Below are positions 1-8,260 of a DNA stretch of 64,000 nt, piece by piece (positions within the stretch are counted from its first letter, which is position 1; the number at the start of each line of letters is the position of its first letter). A program made the position numbers and the translations under genes. Under the pieces are notes generated by a model. The model saw nothing but the letters and a program-made list of their open reading frames with translations, was not told where the DNA came from and ran no database searches. Origin of the DNA: Dissulfurimicrobium hydrothermale (GTDB lineage Bacteria > Desulfobacterota > Dissulfuribacteria > Dissulfuribacterales > Sh68); NCBI RefSeq assembly GCF_022026155.1, contig NZ_CP085041.1, forward strand, positions 156,306 through 220,305. The letters are read 5' to 3'.

Positions 1-1
1 G

Positions 2-316
<315 letters not shown>

Positions 317-439
317 CTGGCGCCATGTTTCCATCTATAAGCCTCGAAGCCCAAGCACTACGGCTCAAAAATAGGATAAATCTTTGACTCAACCAACGGT
401 ATTATATTACATCATGGCACTTGACATGGATAACAGTAT

Positions 440-1618
440 CTACAGGGGGGCTTTCAACCCTTCCAGCATCTTTTCAATATCCCACACTGTATATACTTTA
501 ATATCTGTTCTTAATTGAGGTGTCTTACCACCATAAATTACCGCACCTCCAAATGGTGTATGTTTATATATTTTAAAAAACTTCCTGATATTTTTAAAAA
601 AATCTTCAGCTACCGTGGCACCGGCTTTAACCTCCATAGGAAACAGATCCCTCCCCAACTCATAAATTATATCAACCTCATCCCCTTTATTATCCCGATA
701 AAAGTACAGATTACTTCTTTTGCCCAAATTATATCTGTACTTTAAAATTTCCATCAGGACTAAATTTTCAAAGAGATTCCCTCTCAACGGGTCTCTCTCC
801 ACCTGATTTTCATTTTCAAGCCCAAGAAGATAACTGGCCAGGCCCACATCGTAAAAATATAATTTTGGTGATTTTATCAATCTTTTGGATACATTGCCAA
901 ACCAAGGGGGCAAAAGAAAAACAACAAAACTTGCCTCAAGAAGTGTCAGCCATGCCTTGGCAGTGGTCCCGGATACCCCGACATCATTTGCTAAGCTGTT
1001 GAGGTTTAAAACCTGTCCGATTCTGCCGGCACATAATTTTAGAAATTTCTCAAAAAGACTTAAATCCTTAATGTTAACAAGCTGTCTTAAGTCTCGCTCT
1101 ACATATGTCACAAGATAATCAGCCATTGCCTGATTAGGATTTAAGGACATGTCATATATACGAGGATAACCACCATTTAATATTAAACTTTCGATTGAGC
1201 TTATATCATAATGAGTCTGAATTTCAGAAATACTAAGAGGTAACAATTTTAACAGTGCTGTCCTACCCGCAAGTGTCTGGCTTATGTTACTAATTATCTC
1301 AAACTGTTGACTACCTGTAATTATAAACTGTCCTGGCTCTTTTCTTTCATCGACAATAACCTGCAAATAAGAAAGTAGCGATGGAACTCTTTGAATCTCA
1401 TCTAATATAACACGATTGCTGTATTGGTTGAGAAAGCCTCGCGGGTCGCTAAGTGCAAAGGCCCTTACATCCAGGGCTTCGAGGTTTACATACTGATAAT
1501 CCGGGAATGTAGCTCTGCACAGTGTGGTTTTGCCACTCTGCCTCGGCCCCGTAATGGTGACAATGGGATACTGAGTAGATAATTTTTTTAATACTGGCTC
1601 AATTTTTCTCTCAATCAT
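440..1618 (-). CDS. AAA+ ATPase of the DUF4143 family
   Basis: This 392-residue protein starts with an ATG at 1618. It has a Walker A motif (GPRQSGKTT, about residues 24-32), a Walker B-like motif (VILDEIQ, about 70-76) and a sensor-type ITGSQQF segment. An AAA_14 N-terminal ATPase domain is followed by a DUF4143 C-terminal domain with an FENLVLMEIL segment and a nuclease-like core (GDEVDIIYE, MEVKAG) that resembles the PD-(D/E)XK fold. Family members are common, patchily distributed and of unknown function; no partner is evident here. The gene is clearly more AT-rich than the polysaccharide genes downstream, which suggests transfer. It appears intact and monocistronic. Confidence 0.85.
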   Translation of the reverse strand: MIERKIEPVLKKLSTQYPIVTITGPRQSGKTTLCRATFPDYQYVNLEALDVRAFALSDPRGFLNQYSNRVILDEIQRVPSLLSYLQVIVDERKEPGQFIITGSQQFEIISNISQTLAGRTALLKLLPLSISEIQTHYDISSIESLILNGGYPRIYDMSLNPNQAMADYLVTYVERDLRQLVNIKDLSLFEKFLKLCAGRIGQVLNLNSLANDVGVSGTTAKAWLTLLEASFVVFLLPPWFGNVSKRLIKSPKLYFYDVGLASYLLGLENENQVERDPLRGNLFENLVLMEILKYRYNLGKRSNLYFYRDNKGDEVDIIYELGRDLFPMEVKAGATVAEDFFKNIRKFFKIYKHTPFGGAVIYGGKTPQLRTDIKVYTVWDIEKMLEGLKAPL

Positions 1619-1822
1619 AAATCCAAGTTAACAAAAATGGTACAATTTACAAGTTAAAGTTTATATTTGTACGTTATACTATTTCAAATCCCTACGCGCT
1701 ACTGTCATATCTATTACCCCCTCTTACCCCACAAAAACCACAAAAATGCCTGTCCTTTTTTATCCTATTTTCTTGAAGCTAAGGACGGACAGGCCTTTAT
1801 TATACTGGTGAGCCAGGACAGA

Positions 1823-2023
1823 TTATTTGCACTTTTCAATAACATTAAAAGTTATTTGATGATTTTGGGTGAAGGATTCCGCCCGCATGATGTGGCAGAA
1901 CCATTCGATGGTTTCCTTTGAGATAAATACGATGGCTGCTTTTTGTCTAATGAGCACAAATCCGCTGTCAAATAACATTTTTTCAGCTTCTTTGGCTGTC
2001 AGTCTTTGGATTTTCTCACCCAC
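1823..2023 (-). pseudogene. hicA: hicA-like toxin gene, frameshifted
   Basis: From a GTG at 2023 the frame reads GEKIQRLTAKEAEKML, then DSGFVLIRQK. This is the typical start of a HicA mRNA interferase (double-stranded RNA-binding-like fold). HicA then needs G-S-H with the catalytic histidine. That continuation is present but in another frame (SHRIYLKGNHRMVLP, then HHAGGILHPK), reached by restoring one base next to the A-run around 1945. The unshifted frame continues with unrelated sequence to a TAA at 1823. A one-base deletion has therefore inactivated the gene. No intact hicB partner is seen next to it; the RelE/ParE remnant lies immediately upstream. Identification rests on the two in-order HicA blocks. 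Confidence 0.65.
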
Positions 2024-2047
2024 GCACCATAACCTCGATAGGTGCAA

Positions 2048-2440
2048 TCATTCTAGCATGCTGGTCCGCACCAAGCGGTTCCCATGAGCCACCGTGCTGT
2101 AGCGGGGTAATTGAGGGGGCAAGGGGGAGTTATGCCTGAAAAGACGTCGTTGCAGCAATGTCTGCATATCGCAACGGCCATCGGCAATCACCATGACGTA
2201 TACATTTTCGGCCATGACGCGGTAAATGATGCGGTAGGGTTTGAAAAAAATCTCACGGTACTCGCAAAGTCCAACGGCCAGCAGTTCCTTCGGATAGGCT
2301 CCTCGCTCCGGATTTTCAGAGAGGCTCGAAAAGGCCTTCTCTATTTGAGAGAAAACTAATCCGCTTTTCCCGGCGCGTCGTGTGATTCAATTCTTCCAGG
2401 TCCCGGGACGCATCGTCGGTCAGAAATATTTGGAAAGTCA

Positions 2441-2441
<1 letters not shown>
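2048..2441 (-). pseudogene. RelE/ParE-family toxin gene, frameshifted
   Basis: The ATG at 2441 begins MTFQIFLTDDASRDLEEL, the usual N-terminus of a ParE/RelE toxin. After about 24 codons the homologous sequence jumps to another frame near 2368: KSGLVFSQIEKAFSSLSENP, then RGAYPKELL, EYREIFFKPYRIIYRV and VYVMVIADGRCDMQTLLQRR. These blocks are diagnostic for the family (plasmid-maintenance toxins acting on ribosome-bound mRNA or gyrase). The frame then runs past the expected end to a TGA at 2048. The start overlaps the stop of the antitoxin remnant by one base (TGATG), the normal layout of a toxin-antitoxin operon. A single indel explains the break. Both members of the pair are damaged, so no functional toxin is expected. 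Confidence 0.75.
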
Positions 2442-2917
<476 letters not shown>

Positions 2918-2933
2918 CCGTCCGGTCATATCT

Positions 2934-3728
2934 TCAACCGGCGAAGCCTTTGCCTATCGCCCCCATCTCAATTTCATAGGTCTTGACCGGTTTGATAGTT
3001 GGATATCGTCCGGCCATATATTTCTCGACTTGAGGGGTGAATGTGTACCCGATGAGCATTGCCTGTATGTTTTTACCAAGCACTGCAGAAAGGCGCTCCA
3101 GCATGGCTGCGAAACGGTCGGCATCCTTCTTCCCTGGTTGGGCCTTGCACTCTCCAACAAGATATACAGGATTGCCGTTTGCATCCTTACCCTCGGCCAG
3201 GATGTTCACCTCGTCATATCTATCGGCGCCGTATTCAATATTTTTTCTCGATACCCTCAATATCTCGAGACCGAAGACCCTTTTCGCATAGGCTGGAATG
3301 TATGGCATGAGCCTGTCTTCGATGCCGTATCCCACAGCATCAGAAAGCCCGCCTACCTGTTTGGCTAGATTGCCGAGCTCCTGTTCCGTCCTTTTCTGTG
3401 CCTCGGCAAGCTCCCCTACCCTCTGTTCCGTCCTTTTCTGCGCCTCGGCAAGCTCCCTTACCGTATCCTCCAAACGGCACAGCCGTTCCTCTGTCTTTTT
3501 CTGCGCCTCGGCAAGCTCCCTTACCGTATCCTCCAGACGGCACAGCCGTTCCTCTGTCTTTTTCTGCGCCTCGGCAAGCTCGCGCACGACCTCCTTGAGT
3601 TCGTTAAACTCATTTTTGGTGACACGATCCCGCTGTTGGCGCTCCATCTCCTCAAGGATCCCCAGAAGTATGGAACGAAGCGAGGGTTCGACCTTATCCA
3701 ACATTCTCACCAATTCGATCACAGACAC
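2934..3728 (-). CDS. Coiled-coil protein with PD-(D/E)XK-like C-terminal domain (DUF3782-like)
   Basis: This is a 264-residue protein. Residues 1-40 are helical. About residues 40-130 are a long coiled coil built of near-identical 21-residue units (VRELAEAQKKTEERLCRLED, repeated, then shorter ELAEAQKRTEQ units). The C-terminal half (about 140-264) contains YDEVNILAEG followed by VYLVGECKAQ, the D...E-x-K arrangement of a PD-(D/E)XK nuclease-like fold, as in DUF3782-type proteins of cyanobacteria and anaerobes. The function of such proteins is not known. The gene is opposite in strand to the polysaccharide operon and is bracketed by two copies of the gmd 3' end, so it probably arrived as an insertion. 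Repeat number may vary between strains. Confidence 0.7.
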   Translation of the reverse strand: MSVIELVRMLDKVEPSLRSILLGILEEMERQQRDRVTKNEFNELKEVVRELAEAQKKTEERLCRLEDTVRELAEAQKKTEERLCRLEDTVRELAEAQKRTEQRVGELAEAQKRTEQELGNLAKQVGGLSDAVGYGIEDRLMPYIPAYAKRVFGLEILRVSRKNIEYGADRYDEVNILAEGKDANGNPVYLVGECKAQPGKKDADRFAAMLERLSAVLGKNIQAMLIGYTFTPQVEKYMAGRYPTIKPVKTYEIEMGAIGKGFAG

Positions 3729-3898
3729 GGATGAAGCCCCTTAAAATCTATTGAATTTTAAAAATATATCACAAAAGAGAAAAAATAAATACCTTTAGAA
3801 AATTTAAAAATAATCTTTAATAAACCCAAGCAGCTCCTGAAAATAAATACCTTTTTGGCTTGATCTTGATCATGCTTAAATTATATTGCGGCAATGAA

Positions 3899-3959
3899 AT
3901 GAACTGATGTCATGATGATGGATGCGGATCTGGAGCGGGTAAAAAGGGAAGAGGCCTGA
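3899..3959 (+). repeat. Second copy of the gmd 3' end
   Basis: This stretch repeats bases 2854-2917 almost exactly. The block from ATGAACTGAT through GAGCGGGTAAAAAGGGA is shared, with one missing base (GATGTC here, GATTGTC there) and a different final triplet pair before TGA. It is a direct repeat about 1.04 kb from the first copy and flanks the coiled-coil gene. A second short direct repeat (AAATAAATACCTTT, near 3785 and near 3842) lies just upstream. The arrangement suggests a duplication or insertion event next to the polysaccharide operon. Confidence 0.75.
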
Positions 3960-4016
3960 TTTGCCGGGTATTATTTATAAAATATAGTGCAGCGCATAAA
4001 AAATAACAACAAACAA

Positions 4017-4565
4017 ATGGTTGCCATGGTCCCTCATCTGATATGGTTTACCGGGCTGAGCGGTGCAGGGAAGTCTACTCTTTCCAGCCTTTTTTGCGAA
4101 AAGCTTAAAAAATTAAACCATCATTTTTATCTCCTCGACGGCGACATAATCCGCAAGGGGCTTTGCAAAGACCTCGGTTTTTCAGACTCTCACAGGACGG
4201 AAAACATTAGACGGGTGGCAGAGGTCTCAGCTATCCTGCTCGATGCCGGCCTTTTTGTAATCGCCGCCTTTATTGCGCCCCTTGAGGCGGAAAGACTCTT
4301 GGCCAGAGGGATCGTCGCTGCAAAGGGTTATCAATTTATAGAGGTTTATGTAAAGGCCTCGCTTGAGACATGCGAAAAGAGAGACCCGAAGGGCCTCTAT
4401 AAAAAGGCCAGGCAGGGCCTTATTAAAAATTTTACAGGGATTGACTCACTTTATGAAATACCACAAAACCCCGATATAATCCTTGACACAGAGCGGGATT
4501 CGAAAGATGAATGCATTATGAGGTTGATGGATTTTCTTAAAGAAAAGGGGCTTATAACGACATGA
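4017..4565 (+). CDS. cysC: Adenylylsulfate (APS) kinase
   Basis: The enzyme phosphorylates APS with ATP to give PAPS, the donor used by sulfotransferases. The protein shows the P-loop (WFTGLSGAGKST), the LLDGD-IIRKGL motif, LGFSDSHRTENIRRVAEV (APS-binding and lid region), the IAAFIAP segment and DPKGLYKKAR. All are hallmarks of CysC. About 183 residues from the Met at 4017 is the normal single-domain length; a GTG at 3987 is an alternative start but adds only a polar tail, and neither has a strong ribosome site. It is the first gene of the polysaccharide operon. A dissimilatory sulfur bacterium uses APS rather than PAPS for energy, so this gene most likely supplies PAPS to the sulfotransferase at 12453-14156. 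Confidence 0.93.
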   Translation: MVAMVPHLIWFTGLSGAGKSTLSSLFCEKLKKLNHHFYLLDGDIIRKGLCKDLGFSDSHRTENIRRVAEVSAILLDAGLFVIAAFIAPLEAERLLARGIVAAKGYQFIEVYVKASLETCEKRDPKGLYKKARQGLIKNFTGIDSLYEIPQNPDIILDTERDSKDECIMRLMDFLKEKGLITT

Positions 4566-4632
4566 ATACAATGCTTGTAAGCATCTGGCGGTTTCGCCAG
4601 TTTATCATTTTATCCACCGTTAACCTGAATAT

Positions 4633-5433
4633 ATGATCTCTGTCGGGATGCTTCGGGATGTCTGGGCCTTTCGCGGTTTTATCGCGGCAAGCGTCAAGCG
4701 CGAGTTCCATACAAGGTACCGCAACACCCAGTTCGGCTTTCTGTGGACCATAATCCAGCCGCTTTCCATGATCACCATATACACGCTGGTGTTCGCCGAG
4801 ATCATGAAGCCGTCCCTGCCAGGCCACGACTCCAGATTCGCCTACAGCATATATCTCTGCGCAGGGGTCCTGACCTGGGGTTTTTTCAGCGAACTCCTGG
4901 GCCGCTCTGTGGGCATATTCGTGCAGAATGCGAACCTCTTGAAAAAGATCAGTTTCCCCAAGCTCTGCCTGCCGCTTATCCTGACCTTCTCAAGCCTTAT
5001 AAATTACGCGATCGTAATGGCCATCTTTATCGCCTTTCTCGTCGTCAGCGGCAATTTCCCGGGCCTGCCAGTCGTGGCGGCCATCCCTGTCATAGCCATC
5101 CTTGTCGCTTTTGGCATAGGGCTTGGCATTCTTCTAGGCACCATAAACGTATTTTACAGGGATGTGGAGCAGACTATGGGGATCGTCCTGCAATTCTGGT
5201 TCTGGCTGACGCCGATCGTGTATGCAAACAAGACGCTGCCTCCCTTCGCAGCCGCATTCCTGAAGTGGAACCCGATGTGGTCTTTGATAAACGCCATGCA
5301 CACGATATTTCTCGACGGGCGTTTCCCTGACTGGGCCAGCCTTATCTATCCCGGGGTCCTTTCGATTGGTCTGGTTTATCTGGGTATGTTCGCATTCTGG
5401 AGGCTCAGCGGCGAGATCGTGGATGAGTTATAA
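4633..5433 (+). CDS. Polysaccharide ABC exporter, permease subunit (Wzm/KpsM-like)
   Basis: This 266-residue ABC-2-type membrane protein has an amphipathic N-terminus (VKREFHTRYRNTQFGFLW), then about six membrane segments, and the typical QFWFWLTPIVY segment of O-antigen and teichoic-acid exporters. With the Wzt-like ATPase it should carry a finished, undecaprenyl-linked glycan across the inner membrane. The gene overlaps the ATPase gene by 11 bases, so the two are translationally coupled. The length matches the family (about 260-270). Whether the product is O-antigen or another glycan cannot be told from the sequence. Confidence 0.92.
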   Translation: MISVGMLRDVWAFRGFIAASVKREFHTRYRNTQFGFLWTIIQPLSMITIYTLVFAEIMKPSLPGHDSRFAYSIYLCAGVLTWGFFSELLGRSVGIFVQNANLLKKISFPKLCLPLILTFSSLINYAIVMAIFIAFLVVSGNFPGLPVVAAIPVIAILVAFGIGLGILLGTINVFYRDVEQTMGIVLQFWFWLTPIVYANKTLPPFAAAFLKWNPMWSLINAMHTIFLDGRFPDWASLIYPGVLSIGLVYLGMFAFWRLSGEIVDEL

Positions 5434-6688
5434 AATGGGCTATATTCGTGTAAACGGCATTGGCAAGGCCTATAAACGCTATCGCAAGAAATCCGGCCGT
5501 TTTTTGGAGTGGTTGGGGCTTGGCGTACATCACGAGCTCAAGTGGGTGCTTAGGGACGTGAGTTTCGAGGTGCAGCCCGGCGAGGCCGTGGGCATTGTGG
5601 GCGTAAATGGCGCTGGGAAGAGCACGTTACTTAAGATCGTTACCGGCACAGTGAAGTCTACCACCGGCACGGTTGAGGTTGGAGGTCGAGTTTCTGCCCT
5701 TTTGGAGCTGGGCATGGGGTTTCACCCTGACTTCACAGGCCGTGAGAACGTCTATATGGCTGCGCAGTTAAAGGGCATGACCCGTGACGAGGTGACGGCG
5801 AAGATGCGTGAGATCGAGGAGTTTGCGGAGATCGGAGACTACATCGATCAGCCCGTGCGTGTATATTCCAGTGGCATGCAGGTGAGGCTGGCCTTCTCTG
5901 TGGCAACATGCGTGAGGCCAGATATTCTGATCGTTGATGAGGCGCTCTCTGTGGGGGATGCCGCGTTTCAGCACAAAAGTTTTGACCGTATACGAAGCTT
6001 TAGTGACAGAGGCACTACCTTGCTTTTCGTCTCTCACAGCCCTGCCATGGTTAAAACTCTGTGCGATCGGGCTTTATTGCTTGACACCGGACTTTTGGTA
6101 AAAGACGATTCACCAGATGCCGTCCTAGATTACTACAACGCATTAATAGTGAAAGCAAAGGAGGACTTGAAGATCCGCCAAGTAGAAATGGAAACTGGGC
6201 ACAAAATAACGCGCTCCGGAAGCGGACATGCGGAAATTACCGCAGTCGAGCTATTAAACAACGGCACTGCGGTAAGAGCGGTAAGAAGCGGGGAACCGGT
6301 GACCGTTCGAGTTGGCACCAGAATCCACAAGCCTATTGAAGATCTGACCGTGGGAATACTCTTTCGAGATCGTTTGGGTAATGACGTCTTCGGGACCAAC
6401 ACCTTTCATCATGGTTGTTCCCCGAAATGGCCTCCCGTAAACCAGCAAATTTGGGTGGACTTTCAAATCCCTCAGCTTTTATTTGGAACAGGAAGTTACA
6501 GTCTAACAGTTGCCCTTCATAAAAGCCACAGCCATGTTTCAGGAAATTACGACTGGTGGGATAGAGCCTTAGTGTTTCAGGTAGTACCTGGAGATCATCC
6601 ATTAGGCATAGGTGTCTGTAACCTACCCATTTGTATTAAATGGCATGAGCCTTCACATTCTGATCCCGGGAGCAAAGGCAATGGCTGA
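5423..6688 (+). CDS. Polysaccharide ABC exporter ATPase with glycan-binding C-domain (Wzt-like)
   Basis: The start ATG at 5423 lies inside the end of the permease gene, giving about 421 residues. The nucleotide-binding domain (about residues 1-245) has Walker A GVNGAGKST, signature YSSGMQVRLAF, Walker B ILIVDEAL and the switch histidine in LLFVSHS. About residues 270-400 form a Wzt-type C-terminal beta-sandwich (DLTVGILFRDRLGNDVFGTNT, then LLFGTGSYSLTVAL). In E. coli O9a/O8 this domain recognises the modified non-reducing end of the glycan and gates export. A homologous domain occurs on the sulfotransferase in the same operon, which suggests that both read related glycan structures. It overlaps the next gene by 8 bases. 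Confidence 0.92.
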   Translation: MSYKMGYIRVNGIGKAYKRYRKKSGRFLEWLGLGVHHELKWVLRDVSFEVQPGEAVGIVGVNGAGKSTLLKIVTGTVKSTTGTVEVGGRVSALLELGMGFHPDFTGRENVYMAAQLKGMTRDEVTAKMREIEEFAEIGDYIDQPVRVYSSGMQVRLAFSVATCVRPDILIVDEALSVGDAAFQHKSFDRIRSFSDRGTTLLFVSHSPAMVKTLCDRALLLDTGLLVKDDSPDAVLDYYNALIVKAKEDLKIRQVEMETGHKITRSGSGHAEITAVELLNNGTAVRAVRSGEPVTVRVGTRIHKPIEDLTVGILFRDRLGNDVFGTNTFHHGCSPKWPPVNQQIWVDFQIPQLLFGTGSYSLTVALHKSHSHVSGNYDWWDRALVFQVVPGDHPLGIGVCNLPICIKWHEPSHSDPGSKGNG

Positions 6689-8165
6689 CGACGCTTTTTA
6701 TTACGCCTTCGAAGAACGCCATAGAGGATCCCGAACCTTGATCAAAAGCCGCCTGTCTATCTATCTTCCTTTTGTCAATCCTCTGATGGAATTCTACAGC
6801 CGACCCTCTGCCGTCGATCTTGGATGCGGTCGAGGTGAATGGCTTGAGCTCATGGCAGAAAACGGCTTTAACGCAAAGGGAATCGATATAAACGACAGAA
6901 TGCTTGAGGTATCCCGTAGCCTCGGATTTTCAGTGGAAAAAATGGACGCCGTGGAAGCCCTCGAGGCTCTCAATGATAATTCTCAAGCCGTGGTCACAGC
7001 GTTTCATCTAGTAGAGCACCTGCCTTTCGAGACGGTCGATAAACTGGTTAAGGAAGCTCAAAGGGTCCTTGTCCCGGGGGGTATTCTCATTATTGAAACG
7101 CCCAACCCTGAAAACCTCATAGTTTCTTCCACTAATTTTTATTTGGATCCCACTCACCTGAGACCCATTCCTCCTCAGCTTTTGAGTTTTCTGGTGGAAT
7201 ATCATGGCTTTTTTAGACACAAAATCCTGCGACTCCAGCAACCCATTGACGTTCTTACGACGAAAACCACGTTATGGAATGTCTTTAGTGGAGTCAGCCC
7301 TGACTATGCCGTGGTGGCGCAAAAAGGTTCCTCCGATGCCGGTATGCTCTCTAAATTTGACTCTATCTTTGACATTAGCAAACCGGTTGGCACGAAAATA
7401 GATCAAATGGCTTTAAAATACGATGAAGACAGAACAGCCGAAAAATCACAGCTGTTGAAAGCTTTGACCGAAAAGCTTGATCAAGCAAGTAACGCAATAG
7501 CATTGTTGAGTTCGCGTTTAGCTGAGACAGAGTCCCGCTTGCAGCGTGCAGAGGATGATGTAAAGGCTGCAAGGGAGCGTGCTGAAGCCTCCGAGAGGCG
7601 TGCTGAGGAAGCAAGTAACGCAATAGCATTGTTGAGTTCGCGTTTAGCTGAGACAGAGTCCCGCTTGCAGCGTGCAGAGGATGATGTAAAGGCTGCAAGG
7701 GAGCGTGCTGAAGCCTCCGAGAGGCGTGCTGAGATGGAAAGGGAGCGCGTCGGGCGTTTGGAGCTTGAGCTTAATGCTGTCTATAATAGCCGTTCATGGC
7801 GCGTCACAAGGCCATTGCGTCTGGTCTTCCATCAGGCAAGGCTCATCAAGGGTCAAGGATTTGCGGCGCGTACAAAGACCATTGTAAAATCCGTTGCAAA
7901 ACCGATTCTGGTCCGATCCATAACTTTCTTTGATTCTCATCCGGCCCTCCGGAGCCGTTGCATAAACTTCATCCGTAAATTTGGTCTGTATGATAACACC
8001 CGGGCCTTCTACAGGCGTTTTATGTACGGGCGGCAGGAGCCGCAGCCCGCAGCAGCACGGCCGGTTACAGATATCGAGTTGCAGCAACTCTCCCCTCGGG
8101 CGCACAGGATATATCTGCAACTCAAAGAGGCCATGGAGAGACACGGCAGGGATGATTGTCGATAG
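6681..8165 (+). CDS. Methyltransferase with long coiled coil, WbdD-like chain terminator candidate
   Basis: The ATG at 6681 follows GGGAG and overlaps the Wzt gene. The N-terminal class I SAM methyltransferase (about residues 35-200) shows VDLGCGRGEWLELM, GIDINDRML, AFHLVEHLPF and LVPGGILIIETPNPEN. Residues of about 250-370 are a strongly predicted coiled coil holding two copies of a 42-residue unit (SNAIALLSSRLAETESRLQR, then AEDDVKAARERAEASERRAE). The C-terminal part has an NSRSWRVTRPLR segment, then basic helices that may dock on the membrane. In E. coli, WbdD (methyltransferase plus coiled coil) caps the glycan, and the coil length sets chain length. Here a kinase domain is not evident, so the match is to architecture and context, not to the whole protein. 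Confidence 0.8.
   Translation: MADDAFYYAFEERHRGSRTLIKSRLSIYLPFVNPLMEFYSRPSAVDLGCGRGEWLELMAENGFNAKGIDINDRMLEVSRSLGFSVEKMDAVEALEALNDNSQAVVTAFHLVEHLPFETVDKLVKEAQRVLVPGGILIIETPNPENLIVSSTNFYLDPTHLRPIPPQLLSFLVEYHGFFRHKILRLQQPIDVLTTKTTLWNVFSGVSPDYAVVAQKGSSDAGMLSKFDSIFDISKPVGTKIDQMALKYDEDRTAEKSQLLKALTEKLDQASNAIALLSSRLAETESRLQRAEDDVKAARERAEASERRAEEASNAIALLSSRLAETESRLQRAEDDVKAARERAEASERRAEMERERVGRLELELNAVYNSRSWRVTRPLRLVFHQARLIKGQGFAARTKTIVKSVAKPILVRSITFFDSHPALRSRCINFIRKFGLYDNTRAFYRRFMYGRQEPQPAAARPVTDIELQQLSPRAHRIYLQLKEAMERHGRDDCR
7483..7733 (+). repeat. Near-exact 126-bp tandem duplication inside the coiled coil
   Basis: Bases 7483-7607 and 7609-7733 are identical over 125 positions; the units lie in frame with a period of 126 bases (42 codons, six heptads). 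The two copies differ only at their last triplet (GAA versus ATG after GAG). Perfect DNA identity implies a recent duplication or active gene conversion. It lengthens the coiled coil of the WbdD-like methyltransferase by a whole number of heptads. Confidence 0.95.
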
Positions 8166-8260
8166 ATTCGCCCTGCGCGATAAATGACAGATTGATGGGA
8201 TTATAAAAATTGCATAGGCGAACACACAGACCCGCCCATGCATATAGGAGAGGGAGATAG

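Noticed and set aside
1667-1921. Plus-strand 84-codon frame before hicA
   Set aside because: No ribosome site, low-complexity AT-rich start, and it overlaps the hicA remnant on the other strand, which has recognisable protein blocks.
2111-2359. Plus-strand 82-codon frame
   Set aside because: It is the complement of the RelE/ParE remnant, which explains the coding-like composition.
3298-3744. Plus-strand 148-codon Ser/Cys-rich repeat frame
   Set aside because: It is the reverse complement of the coiled-coil repeats; repeat structure alone makes it long.
7441-7740. CRISPR-like or assembly-error repeat in the methyltransferase
   Set aside because: There are only two contiguous in-frame copies without spacers, and the units are heptad-regular coiled coil. 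A tandem gene-internal duplication is the best explanation, although an assembly error cannot be fully excluded.
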